Assembly (NCBI GenBank): GCA_015680685.1
Contig: MNCI01003711.1
Coordinates: 119,324 to 162,789, forward strand
From: Gnetum montanum
Lineage: Eukaryota > Streptophyta > Gnetopsida > Gnetales > Gnetaceae
Direction of reading: 5' to 3'
Length of the DNA stretch: 43,466 nucleotides
The notes under the pieces are model-generated. The model searched no databases. It was not told where the DNA came from and was given only the letters and a program-made list of their open reading frames with translations. The position numbers and the translations under genes are program-made. Positions 9,790 to 20,520 of the stretch are shown in pieces; the stretch's first letter is position 1; every line of letters begins with the position of its first letter.

Positions 9790-12656
9790 CTATCATTTTC
9801 AAAAGCTGAAAATGCAAAGTAAGTTTCAAAGCATAGCACATTACCTGTGAAAAGCATAGTTGCCACCAAGATGACACACCAAAGTGGACACCTACAACTT
9901 GGACTGGAAAATGTGGACGAGGGAGAACAAGCACTAGGTCACCTATTGTAGGCATGCATGAAGGAGCAAATGACACCATCGTCTACCAGGAACCCCGACT
10001 ACGCTCTCCCCTTTTTCATTTTTGCTTTGCTTTGTTCCCTACACTTGGCAATGAAGGTTTTGGGTGTTAGCGACACCCTATCATGCCAAGGGTTTTTTTT
10101 CATTTTTTTAAGATGAGGGTTTTGCTACTATGCATTGGGCAATGGGCACATGTGGGGATGTGGTGGTCTATCATAATGAGGGTTTTGTGAAAGTCATAGC
10201 CATTACAATGAATGATGTGGCTACAAGGGAAGGCCATGGGCCTACACAAGGCTTACTAGCAAAATTTTTGTTTATAAAAAATTTTTTGCTTAGTGCGTAG
10301 GTAAGGATTTGTGGCTCAACAGTGGCAGCAGCAAGTGGGAAGCTACTGCCCATGGGGTAGATGATGTAACAAGGTATATTATTTTTATTTTTAGAGGAAA
10401 TGCATGGCAGGGACGGTTTGTAGAAGTTGCGACCACCATAGTAGCCACTATAGTTACCAATAGAAAAGCCACAGGCTACTACTAGGGCTACACACACTAG
10501 GCCACAGGTTTAAGGGCTTGTTTTATGTGGGGATTTTCTGTGAAATAATTTTTTTGTGTTTGAAATTTTTTTTTTGTTTAGTGCATGGGCAAGGATGAAG
10601 GCTGCAGTGGTGGCCTAGGATGGCCACCTCAAGGTAGGGGCAAGGTAGGGGCAAGGTAGGGGTGGACAATTTTATTTTTTTATTTTCGTTTTTGAATGAA
10701 AAGAAAATGCAAGCATGATATGTTTGGGGGCCATGGGGGCATTGTGCCCTATGATGAGGATGCATAGCCACAAGGGCTGTGAGAGGGGATGGCACCAAGG
10801 TGCATTTCTATATGGCTTTTTTTTATTTTTACTTTTATGCAAAGTTGTTGGTTAGTTTAGGGCTGCAACTGGGTATAATGCAATGGCCATGACTATGGCC
10901 GAAGTTTGATAGTGTAGCCATAGGGACTACGACCATGGTGGAAAAAGGGTAGTAGGTGGTGCACGAGGCCATAGTGGGGCACTATGCAATGGGGAAGTAA
11001 GCATTAGAGCAGCAGCCAAACCTTAATTCACTAGCCATAGCCAAGACTACACTCCCATCTTGAAGGCATAGTTAATGCCAAGTGTTCATCAAAATGACCT
11101 ATCTAGTAGTTAGTTTTTTTTTTTTGGATTATGCTCCATGGAGAGCATAGTCAATAGTTAGAATTTCTTTGCAATTTGGGACTATTCTTTGCAGTTTTTC
11201 AAAGCATAGTCAAGGTGATTCAGAGTTAGGAAAAATTGCAATGTTTCTAGACTACACTCTTAGAGGTAACCTAGAGTTAGAAAAAATTTGCAATGTCTCG
11301 AATTACATCGTCTGGACTTAGAAAAATATTTTTGAAAATTTTGTGAATTGTAATTGATGCTAGACTTACAAGATGAAAAAATGCCAACAATTATAAAACA
11401 TGCAATAATGCTAAATGTGCAAACTGAAACAATGCTAGACTACCAAAACATGCAAACTATGACAATGCCAATGATGCTAACCTCGTGAATTGTAAAACAA
11501 GATGCTAATCCTATGTGAACATGCTATACCCTAGTGAGTACTAGGTATATCAAATGTATTTTTTGACCTCCTATACCCATGAGGCCCAGAGGGCCCTAAG
11601 GATATTTTTTTTCTAGTCTATGCTATGTTGTGTTAATTTTGCTAAGTTCAATTTTTAATATTTTGCCAAACTTTGCATCTAATGTATGTATACTAATACT
11701 TCGTTTGTTTCTTTTATAGTTGCATGATGCTACTAAATCCCATCCTAGTCATCATGGAGCTCATTAGCATTCTCTTCTACATGAGCGAGCCTAGGCCTAA
11801 CATGCCTATGCTAGAGATGTGGGTGGGTTATCAAGTAGTATGGTTCTGGCCAAGGGCATGCAAGTTTCTGGAATTCCTGCTACAAGGCTTTAGTATGATG
11901 ATGTAATCACACTTAGTGAGGGATGCTACAAGCATCATCACCAAGACATTGTTGCCTAGGGCTAACGAGGACATATTGAGATTCATGTCTAATGAGTCCA
12001 CTACTAGTGATGATGGAGTAGGTGGTTCAAGTAGAGGCCCCAAGGATGCTTAGCCATTATCTAAGATTTGGTAGATGGTAGAGTTCTCTTGCTACAATAA
12101 GAACAACACCCTCTTTGTCACTTTGTGTGTGCACACTTTGTTATAGAATCCACCTAAAATGGTATAATACAGTAGTAGAGGGTAAGTTCTCTTATGATTT
12201 TTACGTTGTGTTCTTTACTATTGGCTCATGCAAAGTTGCTAACTACTCATGCTTATTACCAAATTTAGAGTTGATGAGTAGGGCCTACACAATGAGGAGG
12301 ATGCTCTTGCCTTGACTTGTACTACCCTAGAGGTATTCTCTTCTAGTCTAAACTTTTGAGAGGCTATATTTAAGTAGGTGGAAACTAATCTCAAGTCCTA
12401 TCCTACCCAGTACCTAAGGACGTTCAAGCAATGTAAGACCCATGATTGGATAGATGAGGAGTGGACCAGTGGTGAGCCAAACCTTAAGGAGATTCTTCCA
12501 CCACCACCTTCATCCCATACACCATTTGTTCCACATAAGAATTTATCATTTTGGCTCTTATGCTTGCTCACACATGCTTGTTGATTCACCTTTGCATGAT
12601 GTTAACATCGTTTTTACCTTTATTGCAATGGCAATTACTTCAAGAGAGGTGATAGT
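9790..12656 (+). pseudogene. Antisense accessory gene of D, 5' half (exons 2-4 start)
   Basis: This is the plus-strand gene, opposite to the D retrotransposon genes. A leader and a long first intron (to 11719) are inferred by comparison with C. Exon 2 is about 11720-12181: acceptor TTTTATAG, start codon at 11727, MLLNPILVIMELISILFYMSEP, then donor GAGG|GTAAGT. Exon 3 starts at 12269 after AAATTTAG and includes NLKSYPTQYLRTF-QCKTHDWID and ILPPPP. Exon 4 begins near 12618 and is split by C inside the EVIV codons. Stops occur inside exons 2 and 3. The N-terminus is hydrophobic (IMELISILFYM). Function unknown; continues at 34437. Confidence 0.7.
10000..11719. other. Candidate first intron of D antisense gene
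   Basis: No protein-family match was seen here. It contains loosely repeated stretches of about 280 bp with a T-rich run followed by TTTAGTGCATGGGCAAGGAT-like sequence (near 10290 and 10570), a short triplication of GGGGCAAGGTA at 10635-10665, and many GCATAGTC words. Open frames here lack any recognisable motif. The 5' splice site is not certain; the 3' splice site at 11719 is good. Confidence 0.4.
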
Positions 12657-13266
12657 TGTAGCAACCAAAAACGTTGGTGGATGGAACATCAAGAGGTTGT
12701 CAGGTGTACAGTTTAACCCCAGATCCATGTAAGGGTCGTGCTAGAGAGAAACAAAAATGGGGTGCCCTAAATGGTCTAGTCAATTAGACAGGGACTTAAT
12801 CGGTGTAACTTAACTATTCGTAAAAGTTTGTTTTTAGAAATGAGGTATGCAAGTGAAGCGATAATTAACCAACGTAAAAAAATGGGAAATAATGCAAAAT
12901 AAGATGATAATGAATAGCGAATGAAATAGATTTGGGTGAGGAAATGCACTATCCCAAGATCAAAGATCTGATCTTTGTTTTTTTGGAAGATGTACAACTA
13001 ACATGCAACATTGGAGAGGCACAGCTTATATAGAGTAGTATGGTCATAGGTCCCTGAACTATAGTTGGTAGGCTACTGTTCAGGATTTTACTGCTTGCCA
13101 ATTTGCTTGCTAAGATGCCAATATGCTAAACTCACAAAAGGATGTCTGAAGCCAACTAAAAATCTCAAAGCTAACCAGAATGTTAAAAATGCCAACTATG
13201 CTCTTTTAAAAGCCAACCCAAAATCCTGATCATACAAAAATCTAACCCTTTGAGCATTATTCGCTA

Positions 13267-13280
13267 GGGTATTTATAGGG
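13267..13280 (-). promoter_or_regulatory. LTR promoter TATA box (C 3' LTR)
   Basis: The minus strand reads CCCTATAAATACCC. The equivalent segment of the right-edge LTR is CCTACAAATATCCCGG at 43157-43171. The 5' LTR of C has lost this segment by deletion. Confidence 0.65.
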
Positions 13281-13768
13281 CCAGGAGTAAGAGAAAACCA
13301 TGGTCTGGATGCCATGTGTCCTGGGCCCCACAAGATGCAAACATGACTATGCTATGTAGGTGTGTAATGCTGGATGCAATCTTTGTTACGCTATGACCAT
13401 ACCATTGAAACTGCATGTGCCAAAATCTAAAAAGCATGCTAATAATGAAAGCAAAATGGAGCCTATGCACCAGGACTACATCTTCCCTACTCTTGTGAGT
13501 AGGGTCAAGCATAGGGACAATTTTGGGAATTGACCAAGGGTATGCAAAATAAAGAAAACTTGTTGATTTTTTCCACCAAAGAGGTTCCAGGATGAGAATG
13601 ATCCTTGTTGACAAGTTTTGGAGCTGACTGAAGATGTCTTGATGCCTCCATGCAAGTGTTGCATTACTTACACTATTCAGCATGTTAGTGTGCAACTTTG
13701 TCTTCCATGCTGGAAAGCCTTCAGACCTGCTGAATTTATCCTTGGGGCATTCTATTGTTTTGCATCCT

Positions 13769-14394
13769 TGCTATGCTATGCTATGCTATGCAGCGTAGCA
13801 TAGCGTAGCAGCCAATGTGACATGCATCCTTGTTTAATCTACAATTTTTTATCTAGAAATTTTTCATGAGGCCTGAGGGCTAAGTGGGATAGCTAGTTTT
13901 GGAGGCCAAAGCATTGCCAAGTGCAATCCTCTTACTAGAGCCACTTGGCAAAGGAGCCTTTGTGCATTTTGTCCTTGCTATGTTGTGCTACGCTGCATAG
14001 CGTAGCACTTTGTGTTCATCAAATCCTGACTTGTTTTGCAAACATTTTATCATAGGATGTTTATTATGTACTAGTGTGTCGGCAGAGCAAGCTTGCTTGA
14101 AGGTTGAAGCAAGGGCAAGTGCTTTTACTCCATTAGAGCTATTCGAGTAGGAGTGTTGTTGAAGTATATCCCCACTATGCTGTGTTACGCTACGTAGCGT
14201 AGCATAGCATAGCACTTGGATTGAGATGATTCTTTGACAAAATTTTTCACATTTTGTTGCACTATATCACTCATGCTCTAGGGATGAAATAGGGTAGATG
14301 CTTTGGAAGACTAACTTGTTATCATCTTGCACCTTAGATGTCTGATTGGTCTCCTCAAGCTTGCTACACTACGTAGTGTAGCATAGTGCAGTAG
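13769..14394. repeat. Cluster of four U3 hairpins
   Basis: Four perfect or near-perfect palindromes are built from GCTATGCT and GCTACG-type half-sites (centres near 13791, 13994, 14190 and 14374). The two C-side positions kept in the 5' LTR recur at 33916-33957 and 34109-34139. The young right-edge LTR has the same arrangement as TTACGC-TCACGC / GCGTGA-GCGTAA hairpins. Possibly transcription-factor sites in U3. Confidence 0.6.
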
Positions 14395-14686
14395 ATTTCT
14401 TCGTTAGAAAACTTGCTGAACTGTTTCGCTCATCTTGAACACTTTTGACAACTCCTAGCATGGTCCTTGGGTAGACTGTTAGTTGAGTCAATTGTCCAGT
14501 TGGGTAGGATGGAGAGTCTAGTAGGCTTGTCAGCCCTAGAGATAGAAAACTTACCAAACTGTACAGTCTATCCCTAGTGCCTATGCTATCCTGATGGCCT
14601 ATCGTGACTTTGCACTTGTGGAAGTCCTTGCCCAAATTCCAAGACTCGGCTGATGCATCAAGGTCCTGAAATTTTATGATGTTTCA

Positions 14687-14702
14687 ATGGCCCCTCTTTG
14701 TT
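14687..14702 (-). promoter_or_regulatory. Polypurine tract of element C
   Basis: The minus strand reads CAACAAAGAGGGGCCAT immediately upstream of the 3' LTR start (TGAAACATCA). It would prime plus-strand DNA synthesis. Its position marks the LTR border. Confidence 0.65.
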
Positions 14703-16068
14703 GATGTTTGGAGGATATGCCCGAGAGACATTGACAAATAATATGAAACACCATGAAAAATAAAATGCTAACATTGCTCTCCAGTGGTTGCTCAAATGTC
14801 GCTTTGCTATGCTTGGGAGTATTGGGATAGTCATGTAGGGAAAGGGGGAAAGGATGGACTTGAGGGGACAGGTTCAAGAAAGAATAAGATGTAACATAGT
14901 GTGATCCCTTGTCAGAGTGCTTGTGAGGGAGTCAGCATGCATTATAGATGGTTGTTGTGAAACAGTTTTTGTACCATTTTTTTGGGCATGCTTCTTTCTT
15001 TTTGAACTTTTTTCTCTTTTACACTTTTTTGTGTTTTTTCTTTTTACTTATGTTGTTCAACTACATTCACTTGCAGACAACCTTGTTATTGCAGGACAGG
15101 TGTTTTCTCCCCGAGATGAGTTATGTTACACCCATGTGGGGCTTTTACTTGCCTACAAATGCTTCCCATGTGGCGAGTTGCATTATGTGCACCATGGACT
15201 TGGCAGTTGGGCATGTGGGAGGGTCTTACATGCATCGGGGAAGCTTGTAAAAGAGGTGTGAAAAGAAAAAATGTGAGTATAAGAAACAAGGTTAAGAGGG
15301 TTAAAAGGGGTGGTGGAATGTGCACTCCCAAGTAGCCAAACTAGTTAGAACGATCACTTCAGAATGATGTGGTGCTCTGCTCTCCTAGAAAAACGCATCT
15401 CTAAGTGATGCCATCTTGGCCTGTATCCTGCAAACGCAACAGAGAGAAAACCAAGAAAATGTAACCATGAAATGAAGTGAGGGCAAAGTCTCACTTGCTT
15501 TATACATTGCTGAAGTAGCAAGAATTGTTGCTGAGGCATGTGACGTCCAAAGCTGGAAGGCAAGTAGTGGTTCTGGTAGCAGTAGACTGAAGGGGTTGGC
15601 ACTGAGGAAGCTAGGAGCGATGGTGATGCAAGTGCTCAAGATTCCCCACCCAAGGTAACCATCATGTAGTCTAGCTGCAAGGTGAGAAGCCTAATAGCTG
15701 AACATCTTTTGATCTTGGATGATGGTAGGGGCTGAAAGGTAGCAACTCTATGACTAGGCCACAATAATGCTAGAACTCTAGCAGGAAGTGTTGATGACAG
15801 GAGCTACTACCAGGATGACTAGCTATGGTAGTGGTAGCTTTGAAAGGTTAACAAGATGCCAAATGACATCTCCAGAAGATTAGTAGGATGCTAGGGGCGA
15901 TGACATTGTATGTGTTCTAGAGGGTGTTTCCTTGGCAACATGAACTGCATTCTAGAACTACAACATCCCACCCTGTGTTATCTAGAAAGTTGGCATTGTG
16001 CACACTTGTCCGTTTGTAGGGTTGTGGATGTGAGTTGAGAAATTTATGCTATGAACCTAACTTAAGGT
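14703..16068 (-). other. 3' untranslated region of C between integrase repeats and PPT
   Basis: About 1.4 kb without recognisable coding motifs on either strand. A T-rich stretch lies at 14980-15050. Open frames at 14917-15261 (plus) and 15354-15639 (minus) show no family wording and overlap each other. Tat elements commonly have long 3' UTRs. Confidence 0.5.
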
Positions 16069-16395
16069 CTTGGTAGATCATCAGATGTACTGGTTTAAGG
16101 TTCCAGCAGACCATGATATGCTAGTTTAAGGTCCTAGCAGACCGTTGTGCTAGTTTATCATCGTAGCGGATGGTGGATGGGTCAGTTTAAGGTTGTAGCA
16201 GACCGTGTTATGGGTTCCAGTTTTACGTCATAGCCCAAGGAAATGTTGTGCCAGTTTATAGTTATAGCAGACTATTTGTACCAGTTTATAGTCATAGTGG
16301 ACTATTTGTGCCAGTTTATAGTCATAGCAGACTATCTATGCCAGTTTATAGTCATAGCAGACTATCTATGCTACTTTATAGTCATAGCAGACTGT
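16069..16395. repeat. Tandem repeat R3 downstream of integrase in C
   Basis: At least ten units of about 30 bp. The left units follow the pattern GTTTAAGG-C-TAGCAGACC. The right units (16250-16395) are more homogeneous and follow CCAGTTTATAGTCATAGCAGACTAT. The gradient from the GTTTAAGG form into a uniform ATAGTCATAGC form suggests local amplification of one unit. Open frames across it are a product of the period being a multiple of three. Confidence 0.85.
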
Positions 16396-16439
16396 CTGTG
16401 CTTACCTTGCTTTGTATCAAACATAGTATGGCTTGAGGT

Positions 16440-17560
16440 ACAAGTGGTTCATGGGATTTTCAAACTCTCACCATCCATATCTACCAGTTTGAAGCCCCCG
16501 TTCTCATAGGCTTTCGTGACTATAAATGGACCTTCCCAGTTTGCTAAGAACTTTTTTACATGTTCAAGAACAGCTTTGAGAACTAGGTCCCCCTTTTTGA
16601 TCGGTCATTGATGTAGATTGGAATGATGCTTTTGCCGCTGCTTGTCCTAGTACCATTCAATGCGATCAAGTGTTTAGGCACACTCCTCCTCGACGGAGTC
16701 AAGGTCAATGATCATTGACTCATTGTTTTGGGCCTCATTCATGATGCTTGAAAGGATCATCTGAAGTGATGGTACCTATAATTCAAGAGGTAACACTATT
16801 TCAGATCCATAAACAAGACTGTAGGGAGTCTTACCTGTGGTTGTTCTGCACGTTGTACGGTAAGCCCACAACATGTAGAGGACTCTTTCATGCCATTGCC
16901 TCTTGCTGTTGCTAAGAATATTTTTGAGTAAGTTGATGATGGCCTTGTTTGCTACCTCTACCTGACCGTTTTCCTATGGGTAGTATGGTGATGAAAAGGA
17001 TTGCTTGATGCCAAGGTTTTTGCAAAAGGTTTTGGTTTCAATGCTACTAAATTGTGGCCCATTGTCTATCACAATAGTTATGCGAAGACCAACCCTTGTT
17101 ACTATTTTTTCTAGGATAAAGTGGCAAATCTATTGGGATGTAGTCTTCCTAAGAGGGATAGCCTCTACCCACTTTGTAAAGTACTTGGTGGCAATGATGA
17201 TGAAGCTGTCCTGCAGAAGATTTAGGTGTGATGGGTCCTATGATATCTAGTCCCCAACGTTGGAATGGCCACATAATCTATGTAGGATGCAACTCAGTAG
17301 GTGAGACATGTATAAGATTTTCATGACATTGGCATGTATCACATGTCCTAACTTTGGCAAGGCAATCTCATTCAATGCAAGGCTAGTAATACCCTAGGTG
17401 TTTGATTTTTGCTGCCATAGCCCTAGGGTCTATGTGTCCTCCACATAGTCCCTCGTGGATTTCATTAACGATTCTTTTCACTTCCTCCCCACCAATGCAA
17501 GTTAGAAATATCCCATCAAAGGAGCATTTGCATAAAGTTTTATCTTCTATAAGGACATAC
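16440..17560 (-). pseudogene. C integrase
   Basis: Integrase joins the cDNA ends to host DNA. The N-terminal zinc-binding domain is read at about 17480-17310: EIHEGLCGGHIDPRAMAAKI, KHLGYY, then C--CQ. The catalytic core has all three acidic residues: GLDIIGP (near 17262), CDNGPQF (near 17065) and YYP-ENGQVEVANKA (near 16985). The C-terminal part ends with a WEGPFIV, ENGGFKLVDMDG block at 16540-16455. I see no chromodomain, as expected for Tat. Stops and at least one frameshift break it. Confidence 0.9.
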
Positions 17561-17574
17561 TTCCTAGCTTGCTT

Positions 17575-18240
17575 TCAGATCACATCCTTTTGGGTGGATG
17601 TTAAGCCATGTGTGGGTTCGCCATGTTGAAGGTAAGCTTTCATGTTAGTGTACCACTCTTGAATATCAGTTGTGCTCACAAATGCGATGTGTACCGCTTG
17701 AGTAATAGGATATGTGCATTCCATCATCGAAGTGAGTAAAGTTGCAAATAGATGTGGTGGCACATTCAATGCTAACATGGCTAGGGCATCTGCTATGGTG
17801 TTCTCGTTGCAAGACATGTGTTGGATTTCTATCGTTGTAAATTGTTTCCGCAAACTTTTGGTCAAGTCACAATAAGGTTGTAAGTGTGAAGCTTTACAAG
17901 CATAGACTTTGGTAATCTAGTTGACAACGAGTTGGGAATCACTTTAGACTACCAAATGTTGGATCCTTAGTTCCCAGGCTACTAAGAGGCCCCTAAGGAG
18001 TCCTTCGTACTCAGCTACATTGTTTGTACAAAGGAACATAAAATGGTAAGAAAAAGGATGAATGTCCCCAAAGGGGAATGTAATGACAATAGCAACACTA
18101 CCACCTCACATAGTTGAGGCACCGTCGAAATGCAAAGTGGCTTCAAGGTGTAATGGCACAGGATTGATGTTGTTGATATGTTCATCGAGGAACTCCGGCT
18201 CTATCATTGCTTGATCATCGACAAGCGAGTTTGTGAGCTA
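17575..18240 (-). pseudogene. C second RNase H (archaeal-type, aRH)
   Basis: A second RNase H lies between the normal one and integrase, the hallmark of the Tat lineage. On the minus strand it reads HFDGAST (about 18130), GGSVAIVI, PFSYHFMFLCTNNVAEYEGLL, LVV-SDSQLVVN (near 17940) and ENTIADALAMLAL (17800-17770). The D-E-D residues of the active site are visible in FDG, AEYE and SDSQ, plus D in ADAL. Two stops interrupt it. It probably assists removal of RNA or primer. Confidence 0.9.
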
Positions 18241-18252
18241 TGTGGCTATTGC

Positions 18253-18836
18253 TTATCCCTTAGTTGATGATTGGGCAACATAATGCAAATCGAATTCCAA
18301 CATTATAGCTTTCCACCGGGCTATCCTACTACATTCATATAAATTTTTTATGATAGTCCAAAGTACATTACTCTTACATATGATGTTAACTTTGTTGTGG
18401 AAGAGGTAGTGTCTCCATTTTTTTAGTGCAAACACTAAGGTGAGACAATTTCTTTCTACTTCGTTATACTTTGCCTCATAAGCTATTAATGCATGGCTCA
18501 AGCAACAAACCAAGATTTCAGAGCCGTCATCTTTCTTTTGACATAACAATGCTACAATAGATGTGTCTAAGGTGGCAAGGTAGATGTAGAAAGGCTTATC
18601 CCTCTGTGGTGGGTAAACAGTTGGGAGGTGCAAAAGCTCTTTCTTTAGGTTATCGAAGGCTTTTTGACATTGTTCTATCCACTCGAAGTTAATCCCCTTC
18701 TTTAGCAAGTGTTTCATGGGATGTAACTTATCGATCAACCTCGCTATAAACCTTCTGATAAACTAAACCCGCACAATTCTTTTAGGTTGGTAGGTAGTGC
18801 TAGGTTAATAATGGCCTTAACTTTGTTAGGGTCCAC
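18253..18836 (-). pseudogene. C RNase H domain
   Basis: A clean open stretch of 161 codons runs from 18738. It includes INFEWIEQCQKAFDNLK, PFYIYLATLDTSIVALLCQKKDDG, SHALIAYEAKYNEVER, LVFALKKWRHYLFHNKVNIICKSN and FDLHYVAQSSTKG at its end. It is better preserved than the D copy at 7829-8240. It joins directly to RT upstream and aRH downstream. Confidence 0.9.
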
Positions 18837-19908
18837 TCATATTCCATCTTCTAATACTACAAACCCTAGCATGTGCCCAATTTTAACTCTGAAAACACAT
18901 TTCCTTGGGTTGAGACACAAGTCATGCCTGTGACAATGCTTGAGGACTACATCTAGATCTTTGGGATGATCAATAGCTCCCTTAGAATTAACCGTTATGT
19001 CATCCATGTAATCATTTAGTATCTCTAAGAGATAGTCACTAAAAATGTACATCATGGTGCGTTGATAGGTTTCTCTACAATTTTTGAGTCCAAAAGGTAT
19101 CATGGTGTAACAAAAGGTTCCCTAAGGGGTCATAAAAGTAGTTGTTAACTGATGCTCTGGGTTGATGTGGATCTGGTTGTAACCTAAAACCCCATCCATA
19201 AAGGACTAAAAAGCATGACCAACTGTAGTGTCAATAAGTTGATCAATACTTGGTAATGGGAAGTCATCTTTAATTGTTGCTTTATTCAGATCTCAAAAGT
19301 CTATACAAATTTGTATACCTCCTGTTTTCTTAGAAACTGCAATGATGTTCGACACCCACTCCGAGTAATTGACAACGTGAATGAAACCAGCTTGATACAG
19401 CTTGGTAATTTCATCAAGTATAGCTAGTGTGATTTCAAGTTTGATTTTTTGAGCCTTTTTCTTAACTTCCTTGATACACAGGTCTAAGACAATGTTATGT
19501 TGTATGAGCTACTAGTCTAGGTCGGCATGTCATCATAGGACCACGCAAACATTTTAACATTGTCTTGGAGGACCCTAGATATGTCTTTTTATATTTGTGG
19601 ATCTAGGAGGGAGCTAAGTTTTAATGTTTTCATTTCCCCCTAGATGTATTTACAGATGTTTCAATGAGAGGGGCCTCAATCACATCCCCGATCTCTAAGT
19701 CTAAGGCTTGGACCAGATGTTCGGGCCAATCTACGGATGCTTCCAGGAACACTACGGTGTTGTCAATGGATGACCCCCAGTCTATTAACTCTAGGTTTAG
19801 ATGTCTCATAAGCTTTCCATGAGGACCTGCCAAGGTTAAAAGTGAATGTAGATCATCATGAACGACCATTTTTGTTAAACCTTCCACAATAAGAAAAAGC
19901 CAAGTCAA
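18837..19908 (-). pseudogene. C reverse transcriptase
   Basis: From 19908 down: HGKLMRHLNLELIDWGSS, KTLKLSSLLDPQI, FAWSYDDMP, EITKLYQAGFIHVVNYSEW, KKTGGIQICIDF-DLNKA, DDFPLPSIDQLIDT-GHAF, FMDGVLGYNQIHI, TP-GTFCYTMIPFGLKN and YMDDI at 19010-18996. Every RT block is in order and the catalytic DD is intact. A few CAG/TGG-type stops interrupt (at CIDF*, HAF* and TP*GTF). The long N-terminal part before the palm resembles Tat RTs. Confidence 0.92.
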
Positions 19909-19990
19909 GTGATAATGTTATGCTATGCTATACGAGGCATCCCACATTACTCGATGTGCGAAAATGACAACTTCTTTTCACCGCATCGGC

Positions 19991-19998
19991 TATAAATA
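19991..19998 (+). promoter_or_regulatory. Antisense gene TATA box 1 (C)
   Basis: The plus strand reads GGCTATAAATAGGGGTTTAC. A diverged second copy of the surrounding ~90 bp lies at 20170-20275 (GCAATAAATAGGGGTTTAC). The segment is placed at the 5' end of the plus-strand gene, on the RT side. Confidence 0.55.
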
Positions 19999-20015
19999 GG
20001 GGTTTACCCCTGGNT

Positions 20016-20125
20016 CAATTTAAGGTCATGGTGGACCGTAACGATGCTACACTGTGGGTTAAGATCTCATGTAAATCGAGATCGCCAATTTAAGGTCTTA
20101 GTGGACCGTTAATGGTGCAAAATTT
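20016..20125. repeat. Minisatellite R2 (GGCC type), RT side of C
   Basis: Two clear units, CAATTTAAGGTCATGGTGGACC and CAATTTAAGGTCTTAGTGGACC, separated by a diverged stretch. The position matches R1 in D. An N at 20014 marks an uncertain base or join beside it. Confidence 0.65.
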
Positions 20126-20169
20126 GGTGGGCCCACTTATTATGCTATCAACGAGTGTTACGCTACAAT

Positions 20170-20280
20170 AAGATTTTTCTATAGTAGCACTATGCTACAG
20201 GGGCACCCCGTGTTACTTGGGATATGAAAATGGTAGGTTTTTTACCGCATTAGCAATAAATAGGGGTTTACCCCCTAGTA
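20170..20280 (+). promoter_or_regulatory. Antisense gene TATA box 2 (C)
   Basis: A second copy of the promoter-like block has AATAAATAGGGGTTTACCCC near 20256-20275. The first box lies 263 bases upstream. Either could drive the plus-strand leader exon ending at 20520. Confidence 0.45.
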
Positions 20281-20284
20281 AACT

Positions 20285-20520
20285 TGTCATTTTCATTATT
20301 AGATCCCAGAGCCCATACTTAGAGCGTAGCACTGTCACACATAGAAAGAGAGCGAACAAGTGTAGCATAGCAGTTGGCAGAGACAATTCGCGAGCGAGAC
20401 AATCACACCCAAAGGCGAATGCAAGCATTAAGGACTTTCCAAGGTATATGAGGTGAAGGAATTTCTAGGACATTTGTCCAAGGCATGCATTGAGATGCGA
20501 TAGGAGACTTCATCAGCTCG
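20285..20520 (+). other. Leader exon of C antisense gene (candidate)
   Basis: This segment ends with CAGCTCG|GTAAGTCG, a strong plant 5' splice site, at 20520/20521. It has no long open frame, so it would be an untranslated leader. The first intron would run to 24908 and includes solo LTR A. Confidence 0.45.

Larger units (their letters stand above)
7823..12656 (-). mobile_element. Element D, left part (RNase H, RT, repeat, 5' half of antisense gene)
   Basis: This is the left block of an old Tat-like element. It is truncated at 7823 by E2 and interrupted at 12656/12657 by element C. It resumes at 34432. The continuity is shown by the antisense gene: when one copy of the 5-bp duplication is removed, the frame runs from 12656 into 34437 with no gap relative to the homologous exon in C (35 residues against 35). 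Confidence 0.8.
12657..14686 (-). repeat. 3' LTR of element C
   Basis: From TGTAGCAACC (12657) to ...TGTTTCA (14686), 2.03 kb. The minus-strand promoter has TATA box CCCTATAAATACCC (plus-strand 13267-13280). U3 carries four GCTACGTAGC-type hairpins at 13769-13810, 13976-14007, 14173-14213 and 14361-14394. It matches the shorter 5' LTR at 33252-34431 at both ends, with mostly transition differences. Open frames inside it have no family match and I take them as chance. Confidence 0.85.

Noticed and set aside
13273-13695. 140-codon open frame inside the C 3' LTR
   Set aside because: Lies in U3 over the TATA box and is absent from the 5' LTR; no family wording.
14917-15261. Hydrophobic plus-strand frames in the C 3' UTR
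   Set aside because: T-rich DNA gives Phe/Leu-rich translations; overlapping frames and no conserved block.
16243-16509. Open frames with repeated YSHSRL or FIVIADYL units
   Set aside because: Produced by the 30-bp tandem repeat, a multiple of three; not a protein.
16440-16560. Chromodomain after integrase
   Set aside because: The sequence after the core ends in a typical Tat C-terminal block and then enters the tandem repeat.
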